Part shown: in pieces, positions 1 through 7,359 of the stretch
How the letters are laid out: every line of letters starts with the position of its first letter
How positions within the stretch are numbered: the first letter of the stretch is position 1
Origin: Deltaproteobacteria bacterium
Lineage (GTDB): Bacteria; Desulfobacterota; Deferrimicrobia; Deferrimicrobiales; Deferrimicrobiaceae
Direction of reading: 5' to 3'
Assembly (NCBI GenBank): GCA_003513855.1
Contig: DOTC01000056.1
Location: forward strand, 1 to 8,216
DNA: 8,216 nucleotides
Position numbers and translations under genes: made by a program
Notes under the pieces: model-generated
Databases searched by the model: none
The model's input: the letters and a program-made list of their open reading frames with translations, nothing else
Told to the model about the DNA's origin: nothing

Positions 1-327
1 CAGGGGATAGGCCACGTTGTCGAACACGTTCATGTGCGGCCAGATCGCGTAGGTCTGAAAAACCATCCCCAGCCCCCGTTTTTCCGGCGGCACGAAGATC
101 GACCTCTCCGTGGACAATACGATCTCGTCCCCGATGGCGATCTCGCCCGCATCGGGCGACTCCAACCCCACGATGCACCGCAAAAGCGTGGTCTTGCCGC
201 AACCGCTCGGGCCAAGAAGGGTGAATATCCGGTTGGCGGGTATGGTGAGGTCGACATGGTCCAGGGCCCGGATCCGCTTGCCCTCCGAATAGAAGTCCTT
301 GGTCAGGCCGTTGATCCGTATTTCCAT
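1..327 (-). CDS. ABC transporter ATP-binding protein, N-terminal part (runs off left edge); Fe(III)/spermidine-type importer ATPase
   Basis: This is the first 109 codons of an ABC ATPase, starting at the ATG at 327-325 and open to the window edge. It should hydrolyse ATP on the cytoplasmic face to power uptake of whatever the upstream binding protein captures. Visible features are the Walker A motif GPSGCGKT (residues 39-46), a linker rich in acidic residues, and the Q-loop in MVFQTYAIWPHMNVFDNV (Gln91). The YAIWPHM wording after the Q-loop is typical of FbpC/PotA-like importer ATPases. The signature motif, Walker B and the C-terminal regulatory domain lie outside the window. A GAGGG ribosome-binding site (336-332) sits 4 nt before the ATG, which supports this start. 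The gene follows the binding-protein gene by 90 bp, with a terminator-like hairpin between them. The importer assignment is firm; the iron assignment is weak. Confidence 0.93.
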   Translation of the reverse strand, partial: MEIRINGLTKDFYSEGKRIRALDHVDLTIPANRIFTLLGPSGCGKTTLLRCIVGLESPDAGEIAIGDEIVLSTERSIFVPPEKRGLGMVFQTYAIWPHMNVFDNVAYPL

Positions 328-341
328 ATGTCCCTCAACGG

Positions 342-379
342 AAAAACTCCCGGGTCCTTGCTGTCCGGGCCCCGGGAGT
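342..379 (-). terminator. Probable intrinsic terminator/attenuator between binding protein and ABC ATPase
   Basis: Read on the minus strand, a perfect 9-bp stem (ACTCCCGGG at 379-371 pairing with CCCGGGAGT at 354-346) encloses a 16-nt loop and runs straight into TTTTT (346-342). The stem is mostly G:C. It starts about 39 nt after the binding-protein stop codon and ends about 14 nt before the ATPase start. Leaky termination here would give more binding protein than ATPase, a pattern common in ABC import operons. The structure is seen in the sequence; its function is inferred. Confidence 0.65.
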
Positions 380-417
380 GTGCATGTTCCTGTTCGAGTG
401 TGACGCGGGGGGTACGC

Positions 418-1407
418 TTACTTGGCGAAAAAGATCGTTTTGAACTTCTCCCCCCAGGAGCGGATTTCCTCATCCGACAGCTCGCGAATCGGGAGAACCT
501 TGGCCTCGCTGATGCCGTCGATGGGGGGGAATACGCCGGGGGCCAGCACGTACTCGCCCACCTTGTCCGCAAGGAGCTTCATGGCGTCCTTCGACAGCCA
601 GTAGTCCATGAATACCCGGGCGGCCTCGGGACGAGGCGCTTTGGCGGCAATCGCCACGCCACGAGGCGTGCCGAGCAGGGTGCCGACCCTGGCCCAGCCG
701 AGCGGCGCGGGTGCGTGGGTGATAATGTACTTGGGCATGGAGATGGCCAGGAGCTTCTCGCCGCTTTCCACGGGAGCCGGAGTGGGGCTGAACGATTTGA
801 CGAACATCGGCTTGTTGGACGCCAGCCCCTTGACGAAATTCATCCACTCCTCGTCGGTCGCGAAAATCTTCGCTTCCTTCAGACCCACAAGCCAGCTGAT
901 GGTGGTGGCGTGCGAGGACGGATCCGGCATGACGATCTTGTCGCGCCATTTCGGGTCGGTCAGATCCTGGTAGCTCTTGGGAACGTCCCCGGGCTTGACC
1001 AGATCCTTGTTGTAGATCGGGGCGACATACTCGATGCCGAACTGCATGATGGTGTCGTCTCCCCGAGCCCAATCGGGGTACCCGGCTGCAGAGGGGGACC
1101 GGTACGCAGCGAGCACGCCCTTCTCCTTCAGCGTCTGAAGGATCGGTAACGGCCCCTGGAGCACGTCGGCCTCCAGTTTGCCCGCTTCAAACTCGGTGAG
1201 CACGGTGGCGAGATACTTGGAGGTGGAGATCCGCGTGTATACGCCTTGTACTCCCTTCGCGGTGGAAAACGCCTCCATGATCGGTTCCACCGCCGTGATA
1301 TTGGCGTAGAAGTTGGCTTTTCCTTCCTTCTTCGCCTTGGCGAGATCGGAGGCAAAGGCACACGGGACCAAAAACACACACAAGAGCAAAACAGACAGTT
1401 TCTTCAT
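418..1407 (-). CDS. Periplasmic substrate-binding protein of a Fe(III)-type ABC importer
   Basis: This is a 329-residue exported binding protein, a normal length for the FbpA/AfuA-like (SBP_bac_6/8) family. It would capture a ligand in the periplasm and deliver it to an ABC permease. The N-terminus MKKLSVLLLCVFLVPCAFAS is a Sec signal peptide with probable cleavage after Ala19. The Cys at 16 follows a proline and is not a good lipobox. Family landmarks are AKKEGKANFYANIT (24-37), LTEFEAGKLEADVLQGPLP (70-88), APIYNKDLVKPG (129-140), DLTDPKWRDKIVMPDP (148-163) and GTPRGVAIAAKAPRPEAARVF (246-266). The start is set by the signal peptide and a purine-rich GGAGAGG-type ribosome-binding site just upstream; the frame stays open further upstream only by chance. 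The C-lobe has MPKYIIT (224-230) where FbpA carries its iron-binding Tyr-Tyr pair, so iron is not assured. An ABC ATPase follows on the same strand. Confidence 0.92.
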   Translation of the reverse strand: MKKLSVLLLCVFLVPCAFASDLAKAKKEGKANFYANITAVEPIMEAFSTAKGVQGVYTRISTSKYLATVLTEFEAGKLEADVLQGPLPILQTLKEKGVLAAYRSPSAAGYPDWARGDDTIMQFGIEYVAPIYNKDLVKPGDVPKSYQDLTDPKWRDKIVMPDPSSHATTISWLVGLKEAKIFATDEEWMNFVKGLASNKPMFVKSFSPTPAPVESGEKLLAISMPKYIITHAPAPLGWARVGTLLGTPRGVAIAAKAPRPEAARVFMDYWLSKDAMKLLADKVGEYVLAPGVFPPIDGISEAKVLPIRELSDEEIRSWGEKFKTIFFAK

Positions 1408-1442
1408 GATCCCCTCTCCTCTCCTGAAGCTTGGGAACCACT

Positions 1443-1468
1443 CCCGATCGGAAGGTGTCCCCGATCGG
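1443..1468. repeat. Two direct copies of CCCGATCGG in the leader of the binding-protein gene
   Basis: CCCGATCGG occurs at 1443-1451 and again at 1460-1468, 17 bp apart. Each copy contains the perfect 8-bp palindrome CCGATCGG. Because each copy is self-complementary, the pair could bind a dimeric regulator side by side, or form an 8-bp RNA hairpin with a 9-nt loop in the transcript. It lies 36-61 bp before the start codon and downstream of the candidate promoter. No known regulator motif was recognised. Confidence 0.45.
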
Positions 1469-1491
1469 TACCGGATGCCACCCTCGCTCCA

Positions 1492-1520
1492 ATCATAAAC
1501 CCAAAGGAGAAAAAGAACAA
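1492..1520 (-). promoter_or_regulatory. Candidate promoter for the ABC importer genes
   Basis: On the minus strand a good -10 box, TATGAT (1497-1492, 5 of 6 matches to consensus), follows at 17 bp a weak -35 box, TTGTTC (1520-1515, 3 of 6). Transcription would start near 1485 and give a leader of about 78 nt that holds the CCCGATCGG pair. The 176-bp gap and the lack of overlap with the efflux operon agree with a separate promoter for the importer genes. The weak -35 keeps confidence modest. Confidence 0.35.
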
Positions 1521-1583
1521 AACCAGAGGCAGGCCTGCGGAGCGACCGGCGCAGCACCCGGGCGCACCCCAGATATTGGGTAC

Positions 1584-4500
1584 CTACCCCGACCGGATCG
1601 CCCGGCTCGCTCCCAGTCCGAAGAGAAGGCGGACGTCCTCGAGCATCATGTAGAGGCAGGGGATGAGGAGCAGGGTGATTCCGGTGGCGAAGAGGATCCC
1701 GAAACCGAGGCTGATCGCCATGGGGATCAGGAACTGGGCCTGGACGCTGGTCTCCAGAATCATCGGCGCCAGGCCGAAAAACGTGGTGAGCGATGTCAGC
1801 AGGATCGGACGGAAGCGCCGCGTCCCCGCATCCCCAAGGGCCGTTTGAAGGTCCGAACCTTCCCTCCGCTTGATGTTGACCGTGTCGATCAGCAGAAGCG
1901 AGTCGTTCACCACCACGCCCGCCAGGGCCACGATTCCGAAAAAGCTCAGAATGCTCAGGGAGAACCCCATGATCATGTGTCCCAGCACCGCGCCCACGAT
2001 GCCGAAGGGGATGGCGGCCATGATGAGCAGCGGCTGGCTGTAGCTGCGGAACGGGATCGCCAGAAGGGCGAAGATTCCGATCAAAGCCATGGTGAACCCC
2101 GTTTTCATGCTGTCCATCGACTCCTTCCGCTCCTTCTCTTCCCCCACCAGGTCGAAGGTCAGCCCGGGATAGGCGATCGCGAGCTCCGGAAAGAGGTTCT
2201 CCTGCATGTCGAGGAGGATCTCCTGGGCGTTCGCCAACGTCGCATCGACGGTCGCGGTGACGTTGACGACCCGTTTGCGATCCGTCCGGTTGATGCTCGC
2301 ATACCCCCACCCCTCGGACACGTCGGCGGCGGCAGCCAGCGCGATCTCTCCCTCCTCCGGGGTGCGGATCCGCATCGATTCCAGGTTCCACAGCTTCCTT
2401 CGGTCCTCCTCCGGGTAGCGGACCATGACCTTCACTTCATTGCGGCCCCTCTGCAGCCGGAGCGCTTCCGCCCCGTAAAAGGCCGACCGGATCTGTCTTC
2501 CGAGCTCCTCCTCGGTGACCCCGAGGGTTCTCGCCTCGGGCCGGAGCTGGATTTTTAATTCCCGTTTCCCCTGGGACAGGCTGTCGTCGATGTCTCCCAC
2601 GCCGGGGTACCCCGCGAGGCTCCGCTTGATCCGCCCGGCGACGCTGTCCAGGACGGCGAAGTCCGCGTGCGCGGCACGGATATCGATGTCGGCCCCGACC
2701 TCGAAGAGGCTCGAGGTGAAGGTGACGGAATCGACGCCCGGAAGGTCCCCGACCGCCTCCCGCCACCGTTTCGCGACGTCCGCCGCCGGAACCCCCCGGT
2801 CCTTGCTTTCGGCAAGGAGCATGGCGATCTCGGAGAGATGGGATGCCGAAGCGGTTTTCCCTCCCCCCGGGCCGGCCCGCGCCAGGGTCGTTCCCACGAG
2901 GGAGAAGATGTTGCGCATGATCGAGTTTCCCCCCGCCTTGCCCCGGTCGAATTCGGCGACGACCTTTTTCCCTTTATCCACGATCAGTTTTGCCACCTTC
3001 CCCGTCTCCTTTACGGGGGTCCCCGGGGGCATCTTGATGGAGACGATGACCATGTCCCCTTCCACCTCGGGCATGAAGGTGAACTTGAGGATCCCGCCCC
3101 GGACGACCCCGAGGGCGAGGAAGAGCACCGCGATGCCCGCCGCCAAGGTCGTGTACCGGTATCTCAGGCAACGCTCGAGAAAAGGCCGGTACGTTCCCGC
3201 GATGAACCGGTCCAGGACCTTCCCGAATCCGAGCCGGACCCTCTCCAGGGCCCCGTAGAACCCTCCCCCGACCCGGTTGTTCGGCCTCCCGCCGGAGAGG
3301 TGGGCGGGGAGGACGAAGAGCGATTCGATCAGCGACATGAGCAGGAGGGAAATCACCACGAGGGGAATCACCTTGATGAACTTGCCCATCACGCCGGTGA
3401 CGAAGACGAGCGGCAGGAACGCGGCCACGGTCGTGAGAACGGCATAGATCACCGGGATCCCCACCTCGATGGTGCCGTCGGAGGCCGCCTCGGCATACGG
3501 TTTTCCCCTCTGCCTCTGCTCGAAGACGTTTTCCCCCACCACGATCGCGTCGTCCACGAGGATCCCCAGCGCCAGGATGAACGCGAACAGGGAGAGCATG
3601 TTGATGGAGACGTCCAGGGTCGGCATGACGAGCATGGCCCCGAAAAAGGAGATGGGGATGCCGAGCATGACCCACAGGGCCAGCCGGATCTCCAGGAACA
3701 GGCCCAGGATGATGAGCACGAGGGTCAGGCCCAGGCAGGCGTTTTTCAGGAGGAGATTGATCCGGCTCTGGTAAATCTCCGAGGTGTCGAACCAGACGGC
3801 GATCTTCACCGACGTGGGAATTCGGGATGTTTTCCCCCCCACGTATTCTTTCACGCGCTTCGAGATCTCGATCGGTTTCTGGTCGCCGACCCGGAAGACC
3901 TTCACCATGGCGGCCGGGACGCCGTCGAACCGGGCGAACACATCCGTCTCCTCGAAATCGTCCTTGATCCGGGCGATGTCCCCGAGCCTGACCTGCGTTC
4001 CATCGGGGTTCGTGACCACGGTGATGTCCGCATATTCCGGGCCGAAGTACCTGCGCTCCTTCGTGCGCAGGAGGATCTCCCCGCCCTCGGTCTTGATCGT
4101 CCCCCCGGGCAGATCGAGGGAGGCGCGTCGTATCCGCCGCGCCACCTCTTCCAGGGTGAGGCCGTAGCGCCGCAGGTTTTCCTCGGGGATCTCGACGGAA
4201 ATCTCGTAGGGGCGGACCCCGCCGAGATCCACCTGGGTGATGCCCGGCAGGGCCAGAAGTTCGTCCCGGATTTCCTCGGCCTGCTCCCGAAGGGCGCGGT
4301 CCGATACGTCCCCGTAGACCACGACGGAGATGACCTCGGCCCGGTTCACCAGCTTCGCGATGACCGGTTTTTCGGCATCCTCGGGAAAGGTGACGATCCG
4401 GTCCACCTCGCTCTTGATGTCCTGCAGCACGAGGTCCACGTCCTCGCCGGATTCCACCTCGGCGGTAACGACGCCGATCCCTTCCGAGGCCGAAGACGTG

Positions 4501-4742
4501 ATCTCCTTGATCCCGTCGATGCCGGTCACGTTTTCCTCGATCCGGCGCAGGATCCCCTCCTCGACCTCCTCGGGCCCGGCGCCCGGGTAGGCAACCGATA
4601 CCTGGACCCTGTCCAGGTCGACTTCGGGGAACACCTCCTGCTTGATGGAGAACCCCTTGATCAGGCCGCCGACGATCAGCACGAACATGAGAATGTTGGC
4701 GGCGACGTGATTGCGGGCCATCCACCGGATCGCGGCCTTCAC
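1584..4742 (-). CDS. RND efflux pump permease (HAE1/AcrB-like inner-membrane transporter)
   Basis: This 1052-residue, full-length RND permease should be the proton-driven engine of a tripartite efflux pump in the inner membrane. It has the classic duplicated plan: TM1 (about 13-30), first periplasmic porter/docking loop (about 31-333), TM2-TM6 (about 334-480), TM7 (531-548), second periplasmic loop (about 549-880) and TM8-TM12 (881-1035). The TM4 aspartate pair needed for proton relay is present in GILVDDAIVV (Asp397, Asp398), as are equivalents of AcrB Arg971 and Thr978 (Arg976, Thr983). The AcrB Lys940 position is Val945 in AGVVVNDSLLLID. The start is GTG at 4742-4740, overlapping the adaptor stop as GTGA, with GGAGG 10 nt upstream; MKAAIRWMARNHVAAN is the usual N-terminus of this clade. 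Close partners are the adaptor and outer-membrane genes upstream. Substrates cannot be read from sequence; multidrug, solvent or lipid export are all possible. Confidence 0.96.
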   Translation of the reverse strand: MKAAIRWMARNHVAANILMFVLIVGGLIKGFSIKQEVFPEVDLDRVQVSVAYPGAGPEEVEEGILRRIEENVTGIDGIKEITSSASEGIGVVTAEVESGEDVDLVLQDIKSEVDRIVTFPEDAEKPVIAKLVNRAEVISVVVYGDVSDRALREQAEEIRDELLALPGITQVDLGGVRPYEISVEIPEENLRRYGLTLEEVARRIRRASLDLPGGTIKTEGGEILLRTKERRYFGPEYADITVVTNPDGTQVRLGDIARIKDDFEETDVFARFDGVPAAMVKVFRVGDQKPIEISKRVKEYVGGKTSRIPTSVKIAVWFDTSEIYQSRINLLLKNACLGLTLVLIILGLFLEIRLALWVMLGIPISFFGAMLVMPTLDVSINMLSLFAFILALGILVDDAIVVGENVFEQRQRGKPYAEAASDGTIEVGIPVIYAVLTTVAAFLPLVFVTGVMGKFIKVIPLVVISLLLMSLIESLFVLPAHLSGGRPNNRVGGGFYGALERVRLGFGKVLDRFIAGTYRPFLERCLRYRYTTLAAGIAVLFLALGVVRGGILKFTFMPEVEGDMVIVSIKMPPGTPVKETGKVAKLIVDKGKKVVAEFDRGKAGGNSIMRNIFSLVGTTLARAGPGGGKTASASHLSEIAMLLAESKDRGVPAADVAKRWREAVGDLPGVDSVTFTSSLFEVGADIDIRAAHADFAVLDSVAGRIKRSLAGYPGVGDIDDSLSQGKRELKIQLRPEARTLGVTEEELGRQIRSAFYGAEALRLQRGRNEVKVMVRYPEEDRRKLWNLESMRIRTPEEGEIALAAAADVSEGWGYASINRTDRKRVVNVTATVDATLANAQEILLDMQENLFPELAIAYPGLTFDLVGEEKERKESMDSMKTGFTMALIGIFALLAIPFRSYSQPLLIMAAIPFGIVGAVLGHMIMGFSLSILSFFGIVALAGVVVNDSLLLIDTVNIKRREGSDLQTALGDAGTRRFRPILLTSLTTFFGLAPMILETSVQAQFLIPMAISLGFGILFATGITLLLIPCLYMMLEDVRLLFGLGASRAIRSG

Positions 4743-5926
4743 TGCGGGTTTTCCTCCCCCGCCAGGCGGAGCTGCATCCCTTCCGCCGCCCCCGAGATGT
4801 TGGTGAGAACCACCCTGTCTCCCTCTTCGAAACCGTCGCGCAAGACCACCGTGTCGCGGCCCCGCCGCACGACGGTCACCGGTGTCACCCGGAGCCTCCC
4901 TTCATCGTCCATCGTCCACACGGTGTCCCCGTCCCGCAGAGCGGAGCGGGGCACCGCGAATACTCCCGCAAGGGGTTTGCCGGTGATCTCCACGTCGACG
5001 AACGTGCCGAACTCGAGGTCCCTCCGTTTTGGATCTTCCCCGCGGTCGAGGTTGTAGGGATCGGCGACGGCGACAACCACCCGCGCCATCCTCCCCCGGG
5101 GGTCCACTTCCCGAAGCGATCGGACTACCCGCCCCTTCCAGGCAAGAACCTGGTCGCCGACGGCCAGCGTAACCAGTGCCTTCGACCCGTTTCCGCCGGA
5201 CCCTTTTCGGGGGATCGTGATCCACTGCATCTCTTCCAGGGGGAGGGGGACGACGATCTCCGCCGCACCGGTACCGGCCACCGTGGCAACGCTTTTCCCC
5301 ACCGTCACGTACTGGCCCAGGTCGATCTCCTCCGACCGGACCAGGCAGGGAAAGGGCGCGTATACGGATGTCCGCGCAAGATCCAGCTCCGCCTGGGAAA
5401 GGGCCGCCTTGGCGGAATCGACGTTGGCCCGGGCGTTTTTGAGCTGCGGCTCGAAGAATACCAGGGGACTCGGCTCCCTCGTTTCCGCGAGACGCAAACG
5501 CTCCCACTCGATGCGGGCGACACGGGCCTGCCCCTCGACCGTGGCAAGATCGAACTCGGCTTTGGCAATGGCCGCTTTTGCCCTTTCGATGGCCAGCCGG
5601 TAATCGGTCTCCTCGATCCGGAAAAGAAGGTCCCCTTTCCGGAACAGACCGCCGACGACGAACCCGGGGGCCAGATAGGCGACCCGCCCGTTCACCTGGG
5701 GGGTGATGCTTGCTTCCTGCCCGGCCCCTACCGTTCCGGTCCCCAGGACCGCCACCGGCAGGTTCTCCCTGGTTACGCGTTTGACCTCCACCAGCAAGCC
5801 CTTGCTCTCCTTTACCTCTTTCTTCGGAGAGGACCGGGAGTGGACCATGAGCTGCATCCCGGCAAATCCTGCGAGGATGATGACGATGGGGAGGGCGATC
5901 TTCAGCAAGATGGTTTTTTTGCTCAT
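4739..5926 (-). CDS. RND efflux periplasmic adaptor (membrane-fusion protein, HlyD/AcrA-like)
   Basis: This 395-residue adaptor should bridge the RND permease and the outer-membrane channel. A single N-terminal membrane segment (about 7-28, KIALPIVIILAGFAGMQLMV) anchors it. No lipobox cysteine is present, unlike AcrA. In order follow the first lipoyl half (about 58-107, with QVNGRVAYLAPGFVVGGLFR), an alpha-hairpin coiled coil (about 108-187, rich in A/E/R/L), the second lipoyl half (about 188-218, YAPFPCLVRSEEIDLGQYV), a beta-barrel (about 222-316) and a membrane-proximal domain (about 320-390, FAVPRSALRDGDTVW). The RxxxLxxxxxxS tip motif of AcrA is not matched exactly; the hairpin tip is around EPSPL (151-155). 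The ATG overlaps the stop of the outer-membrane gene as ATGA, and its own stop overlaps the permease start as GTGA, so translation of all three is probably coupled. Confidence 0.95.
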   Translation of the reverse strand: MSKKTILLKIALPIVIILAGFAGMQLMVHSRSSPKKEVKESKGLLVEVKRVTRENLPVAVLGTGTVGAGQEASITPQVNGRVAYLAPGFVVGGLFRKGDLLFRIEETDYRLAIERAKAAIAKAEFDLATVEGQARVARIEWERLRLAETREPSPLVFFEPQLKNARANVDSAKAALSQAELDLARTSVYAPFPCLVRSEEIDLGQYVTVGKSVATVAGTGAAEIVVPLPLEEMQWITIPRKGSGGNGSKALVTLAVGDQVLAWKGRVVRSLREVDPRGRMARVVVAVADPYNLDRGEDPKRRDLEFGTFVDVEITGKPLAGVFAVPRSALRDGDTVWTMDDEGRLRVTPVTVVRRGRDTVVLRDGFEEGDRVVLTNISGAAEGMQLRLAGEENPQ

Positions 5927-7359
5927 TTTCCCTTTCCTTCACTGTTGTTCGCTTCCCGGCGGGTTTCCATCTCCTCCTCCATCCAGTCCCCCCCGAGGGC
6001 CCGGGCCAGGCTGATCCGGTCCGAGATGAGCTGCCGTTTTGCGGCGAGGAGCCGGCTCCGGGCGGTAAAGTCCGCGTTCTGGGCAGCAAGGACCGGGAGG
6101 TAGTCGGACAGGCCGAGCAGGTACCGGTCGAGGGAGAGGCGCAACCCTCCGCTGGTGGCGTCCACATGCTCCTCGAGCCGCCGGATGCGCTCTTCGGTCG
6201 TCCGGTTGTTCACCAGGGCGTCCTCCACCTCCCGGAACGAGATCAGCACCTTCTCCCGGTACCGGGCCAGGCTCTCCTGGAATGCGGCTTCGGTTCTGTC
6301 CACTTCGGCCTTCCGCCTTCCCCCGTCGATCACCGGTTGCGAAACGCCTGCCAGCAGGTTCCAGAAGATGCCGGTGACGTCCCCGGCGCCAAAGATGGCG
6401 CGGGACGTGCCGTAATTTCCGAGCAGATTGAACGAAGGGAAGCGATCCGCGATGGCCTCCGCCACCCTGGCGTCCCGGGCCTGCACCCGGAGAAACTCCG
6501 CCTGCACGTCGGGCCTCCGCGCGAGAAGCTGCGACGGCAGCCCTTCGGGAAACGCCTCGGAAGTCTCCGGGAGCTCGGCGATCTTCCCGGCCAGGCCCCG
6601 GTCCGGGTAGCGGCCCAGAAGAACCGAGATGGCGTGTTCGGCTTCCGCCAGGTTCGCCTCGAACACGGGACGGCTGGCTTGCGCAAAGGACAGGTTCTGG
6701 CGGGCCTGGTACACGTCGAGGGCCGAGACGAGCCCCTGGACGTACAGCCGCGTCACGAGACCCACGGTATCCTCGAAGGAAGCGATGGTTCCGTCGGTGA
6801 GATCGATCTGCGCCCTCTGTTCCACCGCAAGGTAGTAGAGATCGGCGAGTTCGGCCGAGAGGCTGATGAAAAGGGACCGGACGTCCTCCCGGGACGCCCT
6901 CTCCTCCAGCATCGCCGCCGTGGCGCCCGACCGGTTCCTCTTCCAGAGATCGACCTCGTAGCCGGCGGCAAGAGACAGGCTGTAGATGGTCCCGGTGCTG
7001 GAGCCGGTAATCCCCGGCTGCCGGGACCTGCCGGCCTCTGCCTCGACGTTGAGGGAGGGGTACAGGACGGATTCCGCCTGGCGCGTGACCGCCCGGAGCT
7101 GGGAAAGCCTGGCGAAGGACTGCTCCAGGTCCAGGTTGTTTGCCAGCGCCTCCTTCATGAGGTCGTTCAACAACTCGTCCCGGAACGTCTCCCACCATCG
7201 GCCGATCGGGAGCGCCTCGACGGGCGGTCCTTCCTGCCGGACAAACGAATCCGGAACGGGAGACGGCGGGGTTATGGCCTGCTGGCGGTGGACGCTGCAC
7301 CCGGAGACCCACGCCGCGAGGAGGACGGGGAACAGGACGAAGATCCGTGCGCGGCTCAT
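5923..7359 (-). CDS. Outer-membrane efflux lipoprotein (TolC-like, NodT/OprM family)
   Basis: This 478-residue outer-membrane channel subunit is the usual size for OprM/NodT proteins and should form the trimeric exit duct of the pump. The N-terminus MSRARIFVLFPVLLAAWVSG-Cys21 is a lipoprotein signal with a good lipobox (V-S-G-C), so the mature protein should be acylated at Cys21. Family landmarks are GRWWETFRDELLNDLMKEAL (53-72), AGYEVDLWKRNRSG (132-145), LLARRPDVQAEFLRVQARDARV (278-299), AIADRFPSFNLLGNYG (302-317) and SQPVIDGGRRKAEV (340-353). The two halves show the duplicated TolC repeat. A GGAGA ribosome-binding site (7368-7364) lies 4 nt before the ATG, and the ATG overlaps the TetR stop as ATGA. 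The C-terminal tail after 458 is charged and of low complexity, as is common in the family. The pump partner genes follow at once. Confidence 0.95.
   Translation of the reverse strand: MSRARIFVLFPVLLAAWVSGCSVHRQQAITPPSPVPDSFVRQEGPPVEALPIGRWWETFRDELLNDLMKEALANNLDLEQSFARLSQLRAVTRQAESVLYPSLNVEAEAGRSRQPGITGSSTGTIYSLSLAAGYEVDLWKRNRSGATAAMLEERASREDVRSLFISLSAELADLYYLAVEQRAQIDLTDGTIASFEDTVGLVTRLYVQGLVSALDVYQARQNLSFAQASRPVFEANLAEAEHAISVLLGRYPDRGLAGKIAELPETSEAFPEGLPSQLLARRPDVQAEFLRVQARDARVAEAIADRFPSFNLLGNYGTSRAIFGAGDVTGIFWNLLAGVSQPVIDGGRRKAEVDRTEAAFQESLARYREKVLISFREVEDALVNNRTTEERIRRLEEHVDATSGGLRLSLDRYLLGLSDYLPVLAAQNADFTARSRLLAAKRQLISDRISLARALGGDWMEEEMETRREANNSEGKGK

Noticed and set aside
34..1149. A 371-residue open frame on the plus strand, opposite the ABC ATPase and binding protein.
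   Set aside because: It spans the terminator hairpin and two genes in antisense and shows no domain; it is a compositional shadow.
418..1407. Treating the binding protein as a lipoprotein because of Cys16 in the signal peptide.
   Set aside because: Proline at the -1 position (V-P-C) does not fit a lipobox, and a normal signal peptidase I site (AFA before Ser20) is present.
1512..1554. Possible terminator after the RND permease: CTGCG/CGCAG stem (1535-1539 with 1550-1554) and a T-rich run on the minus strand (1524-1512).
   Set aside because: The stem is only 5 bp with a 10-nt loop, and about 10 nt separate it from the T-rich run. The nearby GCAGGCCTGC palindrome cannot make a stable hairpin. 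It is too weak to list as a terminator.
1408..2391. The binding-protein frame stays open for almost 1 kb upstream, giving a 657-residue reading frame on the minus strand.
   Set aside because: The upstream part overlaps the end of the RND permease in another frame, reads as arginine/glycine/histidine-rich nonsense, and precedes a clear signal peptide with its own ribosome-binding site at 1407. It is a by-product of high GC.
2974..4725. A 583-residue minus-strand frame inside the RND permease gene.
   Set aside because: This is the shifted frame of the permease, with Arg/Gly/Pro-rich low-complexity translation and no domain.
2667..5057. A 796-residue open frame on the plus strand, antisense to the RND permease and adaptor.
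   Set aside because: Its composition is Asp/Glu/His/Arg-rich without any recognisable domain, as expected for the mirror of GC-rich coding DNA. The minus-strand genes there are unambiguous.
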